From contig JAEZKA010000078.1 of NCBI GenBank assembly GCA_023436225.1, positions 1 to 13,593 on the forward strand: a DNA stretch of 13,593 nt, read 5' to 3'. The DNA comes from Bacillota bacterium (GTDB taxonomy: Bacteria; Bacillota; Clostridia; Lachnospirales; Lachnospiraceae). The notes beneath the pieces were generated by a model that had not been told where the DNA came from, did not search any database, and saw only the letters and a list, made by a program, of their open reading frames with translations. This document shows, one piece after another, positions 7,701-13,593 of this stretch (position 1 is the first letter of the stretch; each line of letters starts with the position of its first letter). The translations under genes were made by a program, and so were the position numbers.

Positions 7701-7855
7701 ACGTTTATCCTCCGATTGTTCATGCTAATCCTACATGCTGAGAAAGCACCGCGGATTTGGAATCATAATACCCCTATAGTAACAATCTATAGAGACAATG
7801 CTATCGTATAGATAATCAAATTACTTGTCATGAAGAAAGAGGAATATTATGCTTA

Positions 7856-8386
7856 TTATTTAATGACTTCATAATGAAGCTCCGCAAACTGATTGTAACG
7901 ATTTACAGCTATTAATGACAACTGTGTATGAAAATCATTATTTTTAAATAGCGGGATCCCACTACCTAATAAATTCGGTGCAATTGTAATGATAATCTCA
8001 TCTACAAGTTTTTCTTTGATAAAAGTATCTAGTAAATCTCCGCCACCAACAAGCCAAATATTTTTTCCATCTCTATTTTCTAGGCTTTTTGTGAATTGGA
8101 TGATGTCATCGTGAACGAATGTAACATATTCATTCGCATCCCTTTTAGTTCTGGAGAAGACATAGCACTCCTTGCCTTTATATGGGAAGTCCCCTTTTTC
8201 TTGGTCCATTATCCAATCATATGTAGTTCGTCCGATTAATATAGTATCCACGGTACTATAAAACTTAGAGTAGCCATTATCTCCTTCGCCTTCGACTGAT
8301 AATAACCAATCCAAATTGTGTTCGTTTGTAGCGATATACCCATCTAAGCTTGTCGCAATATATAAAACCAACTTACGTTGACTCAT
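7856..8386 (-). CDS. RibD C-terminal / dihydrofolate-reductase-like protein
   Basis: This 176-residue protein belongs to the RibD C-terminal reductase superfamily (the YyaP/YwjB type often labelled dihydrofolate reductase family). Motifs are the N-terminal ATSLDGYIA (11-19), IGRTTYDWI (51-59), the VFSR segment (76-79), the nucleotide-binding WLVGGGDL (111-118) and PNLLGSGIPLF (137-147). The family fold binds NADPH, but its substrates are mostly unknown; it is not the housekeeping DHFR. AGGAGGG lies about seven bases before the ATG at 8386. It starts 27 bases after the stop of tag and probably shares its transcript. Confidence 0.87.
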   Translation of the reverse strand: MSQRKLVLYIATSLDGYIATNEHNLDWLLSVEGEGDNGYSKFYSTVDTILIGRTTYDWIMDQEKGDFPYKGKECYVFSRTKRDANEYVTFVHDDIIQFTKSLENRDGKNIWLVGGGDLLDTFIKEKLVDEIIITIAPNLLGSGIPLFKNNDFHTQLSLIAVNRYNQFAELHYEVIK

Positions 8387-8413
8387 TAATCAACCCTCCT
8401 ATTCTATTTATCA

Positions 8414-8989
8414 TTAGCCTTTCAATATTTCCTCGTAAACAAAACACTTCGTAATATGATCATTGACCATACCTGTAGCTTGCATGAATGCATAAATAAT
8501 AGTCGAACCAACAAACTTAAAGCCCATCTTTTTCAAGTCTTTGCTTATCTTATCGGAGAGTGGGGTGCTAGCAGGCACATTATCGAGTTTCTCCCAATGG
8601 CCTATAATAGGCTCATAATCCACATACTGCCATATGAATTTATCGAAGCTCCCGTATTCTTCTATGACTCTTAAAAATGCCTTAGCATTACTTACTGCTG
8701 CGTTAATCTTCAGACGATTTCTGATTATTTTTTCGTTAGCCAGGAGCTCCTGAATTTTGGTATCCTCATAAAGAGCTACCTTTTTAGGATCAAATCGATC
8801 AAAGGCCTCTCTGAATGCTTCTCTTTTATTAAGTACGGTTATCCACGTAAGTCCTGCCTGCATCCCTTCTAAAATAAGCATTTCAAACAGCTTGACATCA
8901 TCATGTACAGGCCGTCCCCATTCGTTGTCATGATAGTCAATGTATATTGGGGTATTTCCTGCCCATGAGCATCTTACTTTTTCATTCAT
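8414..8989 (-). CDS. tag: DNA-3-methyladenine glycosylase I
   Basis: TagI removes 3-methyladenine from alkylated DNA, starting base excision repair. At 191 residues it is full length. The zinc ligands of the family are present: C7 in VRCSWAG, H20 in DYHDNEWG, and H178 and C182 in VNDHITKCF. The base-binding residues correspond to Y19, W24, E41 (LILEGMQAGLTW) and W49, aligned from memory with E. coli Y16, W21, E38 and W46. Other family segments are NRLKINAAVSNAKAF and KKMGFKFVGSTIIYAFMQA. GGAGGAC precedes the ATG at 8989. It heads a likely two-gene transcript with the reductase-like gene and has an extended -10 promoter at 9037-9045. Confidence 0.95.
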   Translation of the reverse strand: MNEKVRCSWAGNTPIYIDYHDNEWGRPVHDDVKLFEMLILEGMQAGLTWITVLNKREAFREAFDRFDPKKVALYEDTKIQELLANEKIIRNRLKINAAVSNAKAFLRVIEEYGSFDKFIWQYVDYEPIIGHWEKLDNVPASTPLSDKISKDLKKMGFKFVGSTIIYAFMQATGMVNDHITKCFVYEEILKG

Positions 8990-9036
8990 GAAGCCTGTCC
9001 TCCAATCGAAATAGAATCGTTAATCTAATTTCTCTA

Positions 9037-9045
9037 ATTATATCA
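9037..9045 (-). promoter_or_regulatory. Extended -10 promoter for tag
   Basis: On the minus strand TG-A-TATAAT (9037-9045) is a perfect extended -10 element about 47 bases before the tag start. No good -35 box stands at the usual distance, which extended -10 promoters can tolerate. Confidence 0.55.
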
Positions 9046-9188
9046 TAATAAACCTGACTACATAATGTCATATTATTAAATAAAACCACTCTTCTGTTCC
9101 AATATTTCGTATTCTTGTTTCCTGCCTGCGAAGCTTCAAGCAATCTTCGACAATCTCTAATTGGTTATTACATAATACTTATTAATTG

Positions 9189-9908
9189 CTAAAAGTATGG
9201 ATCTCCTTTTTTATTATTGTTGGAATGTTTATCGGATAATAAAGGATTTCTAGGAAGAGGATTTAATTGATTTTGCAAAGCTTTTAATTCCTCGATCCAT
9301 TCATTTCTATGATCTTCTTTATTATCTATTATCATTTCATTACCAAAAACAATTCGTGTCATATCGGTCATAGACGGTTGTTCCAGAAATACGGGTAATA
9401 TTGTCTTTCCGGTTAGGTATGACAAACTAAATATTCCCTTAGATATCCTATCAACACTGTTATAATTAATATCCGATATCGTCCCTTGTGGAAATATCAG
9501 TACATGCTTTGGTGAGGCCACATTTCTTAAGTATCTTGATAAATCGATTAATACTTTTGTCATATCTCCAGGAGACTTTCTATCTACTCCTATTAAATCG
9601 TAATATTTCGAGACAAATGCCATTAATCTTTCATTTTCTACCCATTCTTTTTTTGATAATATTCTTATGTTATCATGTAATAATCCTAAAATTATTGCGT
9701 CAAAATCACTTAAATGGTTCGAGGCAATAATATAATCTTTTCTATCTAAATCAGGCATATTATATAATTCTACATTAAACAATTTATAGATACCCTTTTT
9801 TAATTCTCCTTTATTCATGATATCTACCCCGAAATCTTTAAGCTTTTGTAGAATTACATTTAAATATTCCGGCGCTTCTTCTCCGCTGAAACTCAAATAA
9901 TTATTCAT
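9189..9908 (-). CDS. PlsC-like lysophospholipid acyltransferase
   Basis: The 239-residue product shows the acyltransferase layout: catalytic NHLSDFD with H65 and D70, motif II-like LIGVDRKS (105-112), FPQGTIS (139-145) and LPVFLE (171-176). Such enzymes move an acyl group onto a (lyso)phospholipid precursor at the membrane. The usual motif III is FPEGTRS; here glutamate is glutamine and arginine is isoleucine, so the substrate may not be lysophosphatidate. There is no clear N-terminal membrane helix, and the tail (SNNNKKGDPYF) is polar. The ATG at 9908 is chosen because GGGAGGG stands eight bases upstream; the earlier ATG at 9944 overlaps the promoter. It appears to be transcribed alone. Confidence 0.82.
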   Translation of the reverse strand: MNNYLSFSGEEAPEYLNVILQKLKDFGVDIMNKGELKKGIYKLFNVELYNMPDLDRKDYIIASNHLSDFDAIILGLLHDNIRILSKKEWVENERLMAFVSKYYDLIGVDRKSPGDMTKVLIDLSRYLRNVASPKHVLIFPQGTISDINYNSVDRISKGIFSLSYLTGKTILPVFLEQPSMTDMTRIVFGNEMIIDNKEDHRNEWIEELKALQNQLNPLPRNPLLSDKHSNNNKKGDPYF

Positions 9909-9934
9909 GAATTGAACCCTCCCAGCCTTAATAT

Positions 9935-9963
9935 AGTATAGCATAGGTTAATAATTCAGTCAT
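9935..9963 (-). promoter_or_regulatory. Sigma-A-type promoter for the acyltransferase gene
   Basis: On the minus strand ATGACT (9958-9963), a 17-base gap and TATACT (9935-9940), preceded by TG for an extended -10, point at the gene starting at 9908. The predicted leader is only about 20 bases and still holds the ribosome binding site, which supports that start. Confidence 0.65.
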
Positions 9964-10019
9964 ATTGAAGATAATATCTTACTCTGCTTACTCTATTAGT
10001 TATTGTTATTATAAAACAT

Positions 10020-10062
10020 AAAAAATCGCAATCCAAGGAGAAATTTATTTCCTGGGATTGCG
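10020..10062 (-). terminator. Terminator at the end of repeat copy A
   Basis: CGCAATCCAAGGA (10027-10039) pairs with TCCTGGGATTGCG (10050-10062) with one G-T position, and a run of six T follows on the minus strand. It would end transcripts of the 364-residue protein gene. Confidence 0.8.
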
Positions 10063-10199
10063 CTATATAAAATTTTTATAAATATCTGGTATCTACACTT
10101 TGAATAAGTTTGTGCCGAGTGTATTTAACACTTTGATGACTGTAGGCACAAACTTTTAATGTGATTTATGCTTTTTATAAATCACTATACTCTTCATAT
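10020..10199 (-). repeat. Repeat copy A: multi-hairpin 3' element with efp-like end
   Basis: Read on the minus strand this begins with ATATGAAGAGTATAG (10185-10199), nearly the last codons of efp, then a hairpin GTGATTTAT/ATAAATCAC (10161-10185), a hairpin AAGTTTGTGCC/GGCACAAACTT (10106-10116 with 10145-10155), and a terminator. The same order occurs after efp itself (copy B). The block 10145-10171 matches 12958-12984 at 24 of 27 positions. The hairpin loop here is longer and holds an extra small stem AGTGT/ACACT. The remaining sequence 10200-10310 up to the stop of the next gene shows nothing else I can support, apart from one GTTAGCTAC motif at 10236-10244. Confidence 0.8.
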
Positions 10200-10310
10200 T
10201 AAAGTCCTTGAAAAACTGTAGATTCAGACATTCTTGTTAGCTACTCTTATCGCTCTACATAATCTGTCATAGTGCATAATGATAAAGAAGGCAGTTCAAT
10301 AAAACTCAGC

Positions 10311-11405
10311 TTACAAGTTTTCACATAAAAGCTCCTGACTTAATAATTTTTTGCAGCTTTGGACGTCTTCCATTGTGATATCTTCAAAAACAAATGATCC
10401 GCAGCGGCATTTGTTGTATGCCTTTCCGTCCATCTCGAACGAAAATCCGCCAGAGCAACCTGGATTACAATGTCCGCAATCCCATCCGTTTGATCGGATA
10501 GACTCCTGTATTTTATTTGGCTGTTCTGTTACCAACGGCATATATTGACTGATATGCTGCAGATTGAGCTTGGCTGAAAGTTTTTCCTGATTGACCTGAA
10601 GGCTCATTAAAACTTTCTTATTCTTAATATTTGTGTAAACGCAAGACCAATCGTTACGCATAAAACCTCCCATACGTACAACTTGTTTCGTCACATCCGC
10701 TACACTTTCATGCAATACAGTAGCACTTTCACTCCTCAAAGGGTCAAGCGCATGATAAATTGATTTCACTGTCAGCTTAGGTTCCTTAACTTTCTCACCT
10801 TCCAAAATTCCATTATGCATCATATAGAAATAATTCTTTTGCTTTTTTATGTCGCCATTATTCATCTCTAATAATGCGTCTGCCATAGCTTTCATCACTG
10901 CAGTAAGCGCCTGATTATTACTATAAGAAACAGAGATAATATCACCCTTTTTAATCGTATTTTCCATACCGTTAATTTCAAAACCATACTTTCTAAGTTT
11001 AGAAAGTAATAACGGCAGACTTGTGATTTTTAATTCCTTTGCCGCCAATGAAAGAACTCCTCCATCAATCGTTAATGACATGTCAGGTTGAAGCTCTGCT
11101 CTTGCTCCTAGAATTAGCAACAAGTTAGGTATCCGAAGAAAGCTTGCATTACTGTTGGTATAGTCTGTGTTCTTTGCATTAATGTCAATATTATCTTTCA
11201 GCAGCATATCAAAACTACTAGGATCACGTGCAATGTCACCGTAAAGGTTACGTACGAAAGATAGTAGCGTTAAAAAACCTTCTTTGAACTGTTTCTGATC
11301 AAGACCTTGAAGGAATTTGTCATGTACCTTCATTGAATCAGGGTCTTCAATCACATTTTTTAAGTAATTCTCTGCAATGACATTAATATAGTATTGTTTT
11401 TCCAT
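10311..11405 (-). CDS. Unrecognised protein with cysteine-rich C-terminus
   Basis: I do not recognise this 364-residue protein. There is no signal peptide or membrane helix, so it is probably cytoplasmic. The first 200 residues look helical, with a leucine-rich stretch around 92-140. The C-terminus holds C310-x2-C313-x3-C317 and C333-x-C335 (WDCGHCNPGCSGGF ... YNKCRCG), a likely zinc ribbon or other metal site, with two further cysteines at 351 and 361. AAAGGAG lies about eleven bases before the ATG at 11405. The gene lies between repeat copies A and C and is followed by a terminator, so it looks like a self-contained inserted unit. No regulator or partner gene is adjacent. Confidence 0.75.
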   Translation of the reverse strand: MEKQYYINVIAENYLKNVIEDPDSMKVHDKFLQGLDQKQFKEGFLTLLSFVRNLYGDIARDPSSFDMLLKDNIDINAKNTDYTNSNASFLRIPNLLLILGARAELQPDMSLTIDGGVLSLAAKELKITSLPLLLSKLRKYGFEINGMENTIKKGDIISVSYSNNQALTAVMKAMADALLEMNNGDIKKQKNYFYMMHNGILEGEKVKEPKLTVKSIYHALDPLRSESATVLHESVADVTKQVVRMGGFMRNDWSCVYTNIKNKKVLMSLQVNQEKLSAKLNLQHISQYMPLVTEQPNKIQESIRSNGWDCGHCNPGCSGGFSFEMDGKAYNKCRCGSFVFEDITMEDVQSCKKLLSQELLCENL

Positions 11406-11575
11406 TATATAATATACTCCTTTAAATAAGATTCATTATTATGTCCATTCATAGTTGTCATAAATAAATATTAAGTAATATTATATCTTAGTTCTATAGT
11501 AATATCTACCATTTTTTTACTCTTGTATTATGATGCGGATAACGCTACGATACTCTCATTGCTTTTTTAGCCTTT

Positions 11576-11601
11576 CATGTATTTTGCGAGACTATACTCT
11601 C
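11576..11601 (-). repeat. Repeat copy C: efp 3'-end-like sequence
   Basis: These 26 bases match 13009-13034 at 25 positions. The matching stretch in copy B covers the last ten bases of efp including its stop codon, plus the 16 bases after it. A weaker partial copy of the motif ACTATACTCTCAT lies 44 bases away at 11547-11559 (12 of 13). Copy C does not carry the hairpins found in A and B. The remaining DNA to the gene start at 11405 is AT-rich with no other feature I can support. Confidence 0.75.
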
Positions 11602-11716
11602 ATCCTACTGAAATAACTATATTCCCTTCTAAAGTTAATTGTTTTTGTACTTTCAAAAACTCATCTTTAAACCTCGTACTCCCGCACAAAGTTATTACTT
11701 TGTAATTTCCTACCAT
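11600..11716 (-). pseudogene. 5' fragment of a nucleoside-deoxyribosyltransferase-like gene
   Basis: On the minus strand GGAGGATATT leads into an ATG at 11716, then 38 codons beginning MVGNYKVITLCGSTRFKDEF and ending LEGNIVISVG before TGA at 11600-11602. The ITLCGSTRF opening and a following LEGNIVISVG resemble the start of nucleoside 2-deoxyribosyltransferase-like or DUF4406-type proteins, in which the chain normally continues well beyond this point. Here the frame stops where the efp-like repeat C begins, so the rest of the gene has been removed or displaced. The good ribosome binding site and clean opening suggest a recent break. It lies 76 bases after the PHP gene in the same direction. 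Confidence 0.65.
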
Positions 11717-11792
11717 AATATCCTCCATTTAATTCGCCTTATCTAACGAAGTCGAACCAACCTAACCTCAGATAATGCTTATTATGTGTAAA

Positions 11793-12584
11793 CTAATCTT
11801 TGAGCATATTTTCAAGTTCAAGGATATTTACACCAACATCGCTTTGTTTATGCGCATCAGAAGCTGTCATAATTTTCACATTATTTTTTTGAAAAGCAGA
11901 TAGCAATTTTGAATTCAGACCCAACTCCAAATCCGAGCAATAATTTAACCGTAGACCACCACTATTTTCAGCATACATACCATGCTTACATAAAAGAACA
12001 GATAATTCATTATAATAATCTGTTAAGTCAATATCAGGTATGTAGCCAAAGCACTTGATTGAATCAGGATGCGCAAGACCAGTGAAAAGACCGCTTTCGC
12101 ATAATTGGAACATTATGTTATAGTACCTTTTATAAACCTTATTTACGTTCATACTTTTCCAAAGCCCTTTCTGTCCTGTATGGTCAAATCCCCAACCATC
12201 AATCCAATGTACAGAGCCTGTAAGAAAATCAAACTCATATTCTTCTAGAATGCTTGCTAGTACGTCAGCGGTTTCAGGAATATAACAAACTTCAAGACCA
12301 AATTTAACTTTTACAGGGTATTGAGTATCCTTTACTGTTTCTATAAAATTAATATACTCTTTTAACGAACTGTTCATTTTTTTACATATCCAGTTACGCT
12401 GATAATCGTTATATGTCTTTATTGGTTCGTATACTTTCTCAAACTCAATGAATTGGTGGGTATGTTCAAGCAAGTATATTTCATCAAGCCCTGTATTTTG
12501 AGCAGCTTTGATAAAACCCTCAAAAAAATCAATATTATAGCCTCCACTATTTCCATGTAAAAAATGTACATGAACATCTCGCAT
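11793..12584 (-). CDS. PHP-domain phosphoesterase (histidinol-phosphatase-like)
   Basis: The 263-residue product has the full set of PHP metal-binding motifs: D3, H5 and H7 in RDVHVHFLHG, H41 and H43 in LLEHTHQF, E98 in FGLEVCYIP, H126 in GSVHWIDGW, H172 in LAHPD, and D243 and H245 in ASDAHK. These bind metals that hydrolyse phosphate esters. The order resembles HisJ-type histidinol phosphatases, but no his genes are nearby, so the substrate is open. The ATG at 12584 places the first metal motif at residue 3, as usual in the family, with GGGGGTG upstream; the longer frame back to 12677 adds 31 residues without family character or ribosome binding site. The gene lies between repeat copies B and C. 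Confidence 0.85.
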   Translation of the reverse strand: MRDVHVHFLHGNSGGYNIDFFEGFIKAAQNTGLDEIYLLEHTHQFIEFEKVYEPIKTYNDYQRNWICKKMNSSLKEYINFIETVKDTQYPVKVKFGLEVCYIPETADVLASILEEYEFDFLTGSVHWIDGWGFDHTGQKGLWKSMNVNKVYKRYYNIMFQLCESGLFTGLAHPDSIKCFGYIPDIDLTDYYNELSVLLCKHGMYAENSGGLRLNYCSDLELGLNSKLLSAFQKNNVKIMTASDAHKQSDVGVNILELENMLKD

Positions 12585-12773
12585 TATCCTACACCCCCGC
12601 ATTATATAAATGATCTTCAATTCACAGTTTGTAACTATTGTGTAGCAAGCATAATACAATCTTAAATTACTATTCATTTAGTATTATCATACATTATTTA
12701 ATTTTGAGTTACCACTATTTTCTAAATCTAATTTATATATAATATTTCACCCTTATACCAATAAATAAATTTT

Positions 12774-12793
12774 GTTAGCTACCTGTTAGCTAC
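12774..12793. repeat. Short tandem GTTAGCTAC motif
   Basis: GTTAGCTAC occurs twice here (12774-12782 and 12785-12793), followed by a decayed copy (TAGGCTAC), and once near repeat copy A at 10236-10244. The 11-mer TTGTTAGCTAC is identical in both places. The function is unknown. The surrounding 12585-12857 is AT-rich leader sequence of the PHP gene. Confidence 0.45.
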
Positions 12794-12857
12794 TTGTAGG
12801 CTACGCACATTGTTTCAAGGTATCTTATGCTATATCACAATACTTATTGCATCAGAC

Positions 12858-12906
12858 AAAAAAAGCGCAACCCTCGGAAAACCTTGCTTTTCCATAGATT
12901 GCGCTT
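12858..12906 (-). terminator. efp terminator (end of repeat copy B)
   Basis: AAGCGCAA (12863-12870) pairs with TTGCGCTT (12899-12906), with an inner stem GGAAAA (12876-12881) and TTTTCC (12888-12893) across an unpaired bulge. Seven T follow on the minus strand. It lies about 120 bases after the efp stop. Confidence 0.8.
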
Positions 12907-13043
12907 ATATTTTTTCATCACACTATTCTTAAATTAATTTGTGCCAAGAATAACTCAGGCACAAACTTCTAAAGTGATTTATGTTTTTCATTAATCACAT
13001 TAGACTCGCATGTATTTCGCGAGACTATACTCTCTTCATATAC
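12858..13043 (-). repeat. Repeat copy B: efp 3' end and multi-hairpin 3' region
   Basis: Read on the minus strand: the end of efp, a small hairpin CTCGC/GCGAG (13005-13009 with 13019-13023), hairpin GTGATTTATG/CATTAATCAC (12974-12983 with 12989-12998, one mismatch), hairpin TTTGTGCC/GGCACAAA (12938-12945 with 12958-12965), then the terminator. Copy A repeats most of this layout and copy C repeats the part nearest efp. Because B is attached to the intact efp, it is the likely parent of the other two. Confidence 0.8.
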
Positions 13044-13582
13044 TCGCCGGATCTGGTGTCAATTTGAATCTTGTCACCCTGCTCTACGAATAAAGGAACA
13101 TATACGGTTGCTCCGGTTTCAACAACTGCGGGCTTTGTAGCACCCTGTGCTGTATCACCCTTGAAGCCAGGCTCAGTATCTGTGATAATAAGCTCTACAA
13201 ATAACGGAGGCTCGATAGCGAATACCTGTCCACTATGGGATAACATCTTCACCATCTCATTCTCCTTAACGAATTTAAGGGAATCACCAACAGAATCCTC
13301 ATTCATACCGATCTGATCAAACGTCTCAACATTCATGAAATGATATAGTTCACCATCAGAATACAGATATTGCATATCGCTTCTCTCAATATGTGCCTGG
13401 GGATATTTCTCGGTAGGGCGGAAGGTTCTTTCCGTAACACCACCATTTTTAATGTTCTTTAACTTGGTTCTAACAAAGGCTGCACCTTTACCCGGTTTTA
13501 CATGTTGAAACTCTATAATCTGATATACGTTATTGTCCATTTCTATTGTCAGACCGTTTCTGAAATCGCCTGCTGAAATCAT
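13025..13582 (-). CDS. efp: Elongation factor P
   Basis: EF-P binds ribosomes stalled at consecutive prolines and promotes peptide bond formation. From the ATG at 13582 the protein is 185 residues, the normal length, beginning MISAGDFRNGLTIE. The loop KPGKGAAFVRTK carries K32 at the position that is modified in B. subtilis EF-P, so a similar modification is plausible. The KOW-like first domain and two OB-type domains are all present, ending DTRSGEYMKRV. An in-frame TTG two codons earlier is less likely. Only 11 bases lie upstream in the window, so its ribosome binding site and promoter are not visible. A terminator follows. In B. subtilis efp lies close to spoIIIAA. Confidence 0.97.
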   Translation of the reverse strand: MISAGDFRNGLTIEMDNNVYQIIEFQHVKPGKGAAFVRTKLKNIKNGGVTERTFRPTEKYPQAHIERSDMQYLYSDGELYHFMNVETFDQIGMNEDSVGDSLKFVKENEMVKMLSHSGQVFAIEPPLFVELIITDTEPGFKGDTAQGATKPAVVETGATVYVPLFVEQGDKIQIDTRSGEYMKRV

Positions 13583-13593
13583 ATACAAAACTC

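Noticed and set aside
7770..7800. CTATAG repeats before the DUF1697 gene as an operator or terminator.
   Set aside because: The palindromes are only six bases and no T run follows; they could easily occur by chance in AT-rich DNA.
9068..9178. An open minus-strand frame of 37 codons in the gap before tag, with some protein-like residues.
   Set aside because: It has no start codon and resembles no family I know; the tag promoter lies just beyond it. It may be a gene remnant but cannot be supported.
11403..11459. An 18-codon minus-strand frame overlapping the start of the 364-residue protein gene, a possible leader peptide.
   Set aside because: There is no ribosome binding site before its ATG, and the composition has no regulatory signature such as a run of one amino acid.
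10020..13043. An integron reading of the gene-repeat-gene-repeat layout.
   Set aside because: No integrase is present, copy C is only 26 bases and lacks the hairpins, and the core sites do not look like attC ends. Only the weaker insertion or rearrangement reading is kept.

Overview
The window carries most of a spoIIIA operon, a canonical elongation factor P gene and AT-rich sequence. This points to an endospore-forming Firmicute, most likely a clostridium and perhaps a Lachnospiraceae member; the family level is an impression from protein style, not a test. Nearly everything is on the minus strand; aroE is the only convincing plus-strand gene.

Positions 1-4721 hold spoIIIAA, AB, AC, AD, AE, AF and the start of AG, in that order on the minus strand. 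They encode the ATPase, membrane ring and channel parts that link the mother cell to the forespore during engulfment. A good match to a sigma-E promoter lies at 4826-4854. SpoIIIAG runs off the left edge and SpoIIIAH would be expected beyond it. SpoIIIAE carries an unusual six-unit, seven-residue repeat just after its signal peptide.

Positions 4965-9908 hold a run of accessory genes: aroE (plus strand), a hypothetical gene that looks N-terminally truncated, a membrane-anchored hypothetical gene, a DUF1697 gene, a RibD/DHFR-like reductase gene paired with a 3-methyladenine DNA glycosylase gene (tag), and a PlsC-like acyltransferase gene. Several have recognisable promoters or terminators and appear to be transcribed singly or in pairs.

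Positions 10020-13043 are a mosaic. An unrecognised 364-residue protein with a cysteine-rich C-terminus and a PHP-family phosphoesterase lie between three sequences that resemble the 3' end of efp and the DNA just after it. The middle copy abuts a 38-codon fragment of a broken gene whose reading frame stops at the junction. The two outer copies share a multi-hairpin 3' region ending in a terminator. These repeats are the most interesting signal in the window and suggest repeated insertion or rearrangement at the efp 3' end.

Positions 13025-13582 encode a full-length EF-P. In Bacillus subtilis efp lies close to spoIIIAA; here about 8.3 kb of accessory DNA separates them, so the whole middle of the window may be inserted material. 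Intergenic stretches above 300 bases (9909-10310, 11406-11792, 12585-13024) hold the repeats, terminators, a promoter and the gene fragment listed below; I see no RNA gene, CRISPR array or transposase anywhere.
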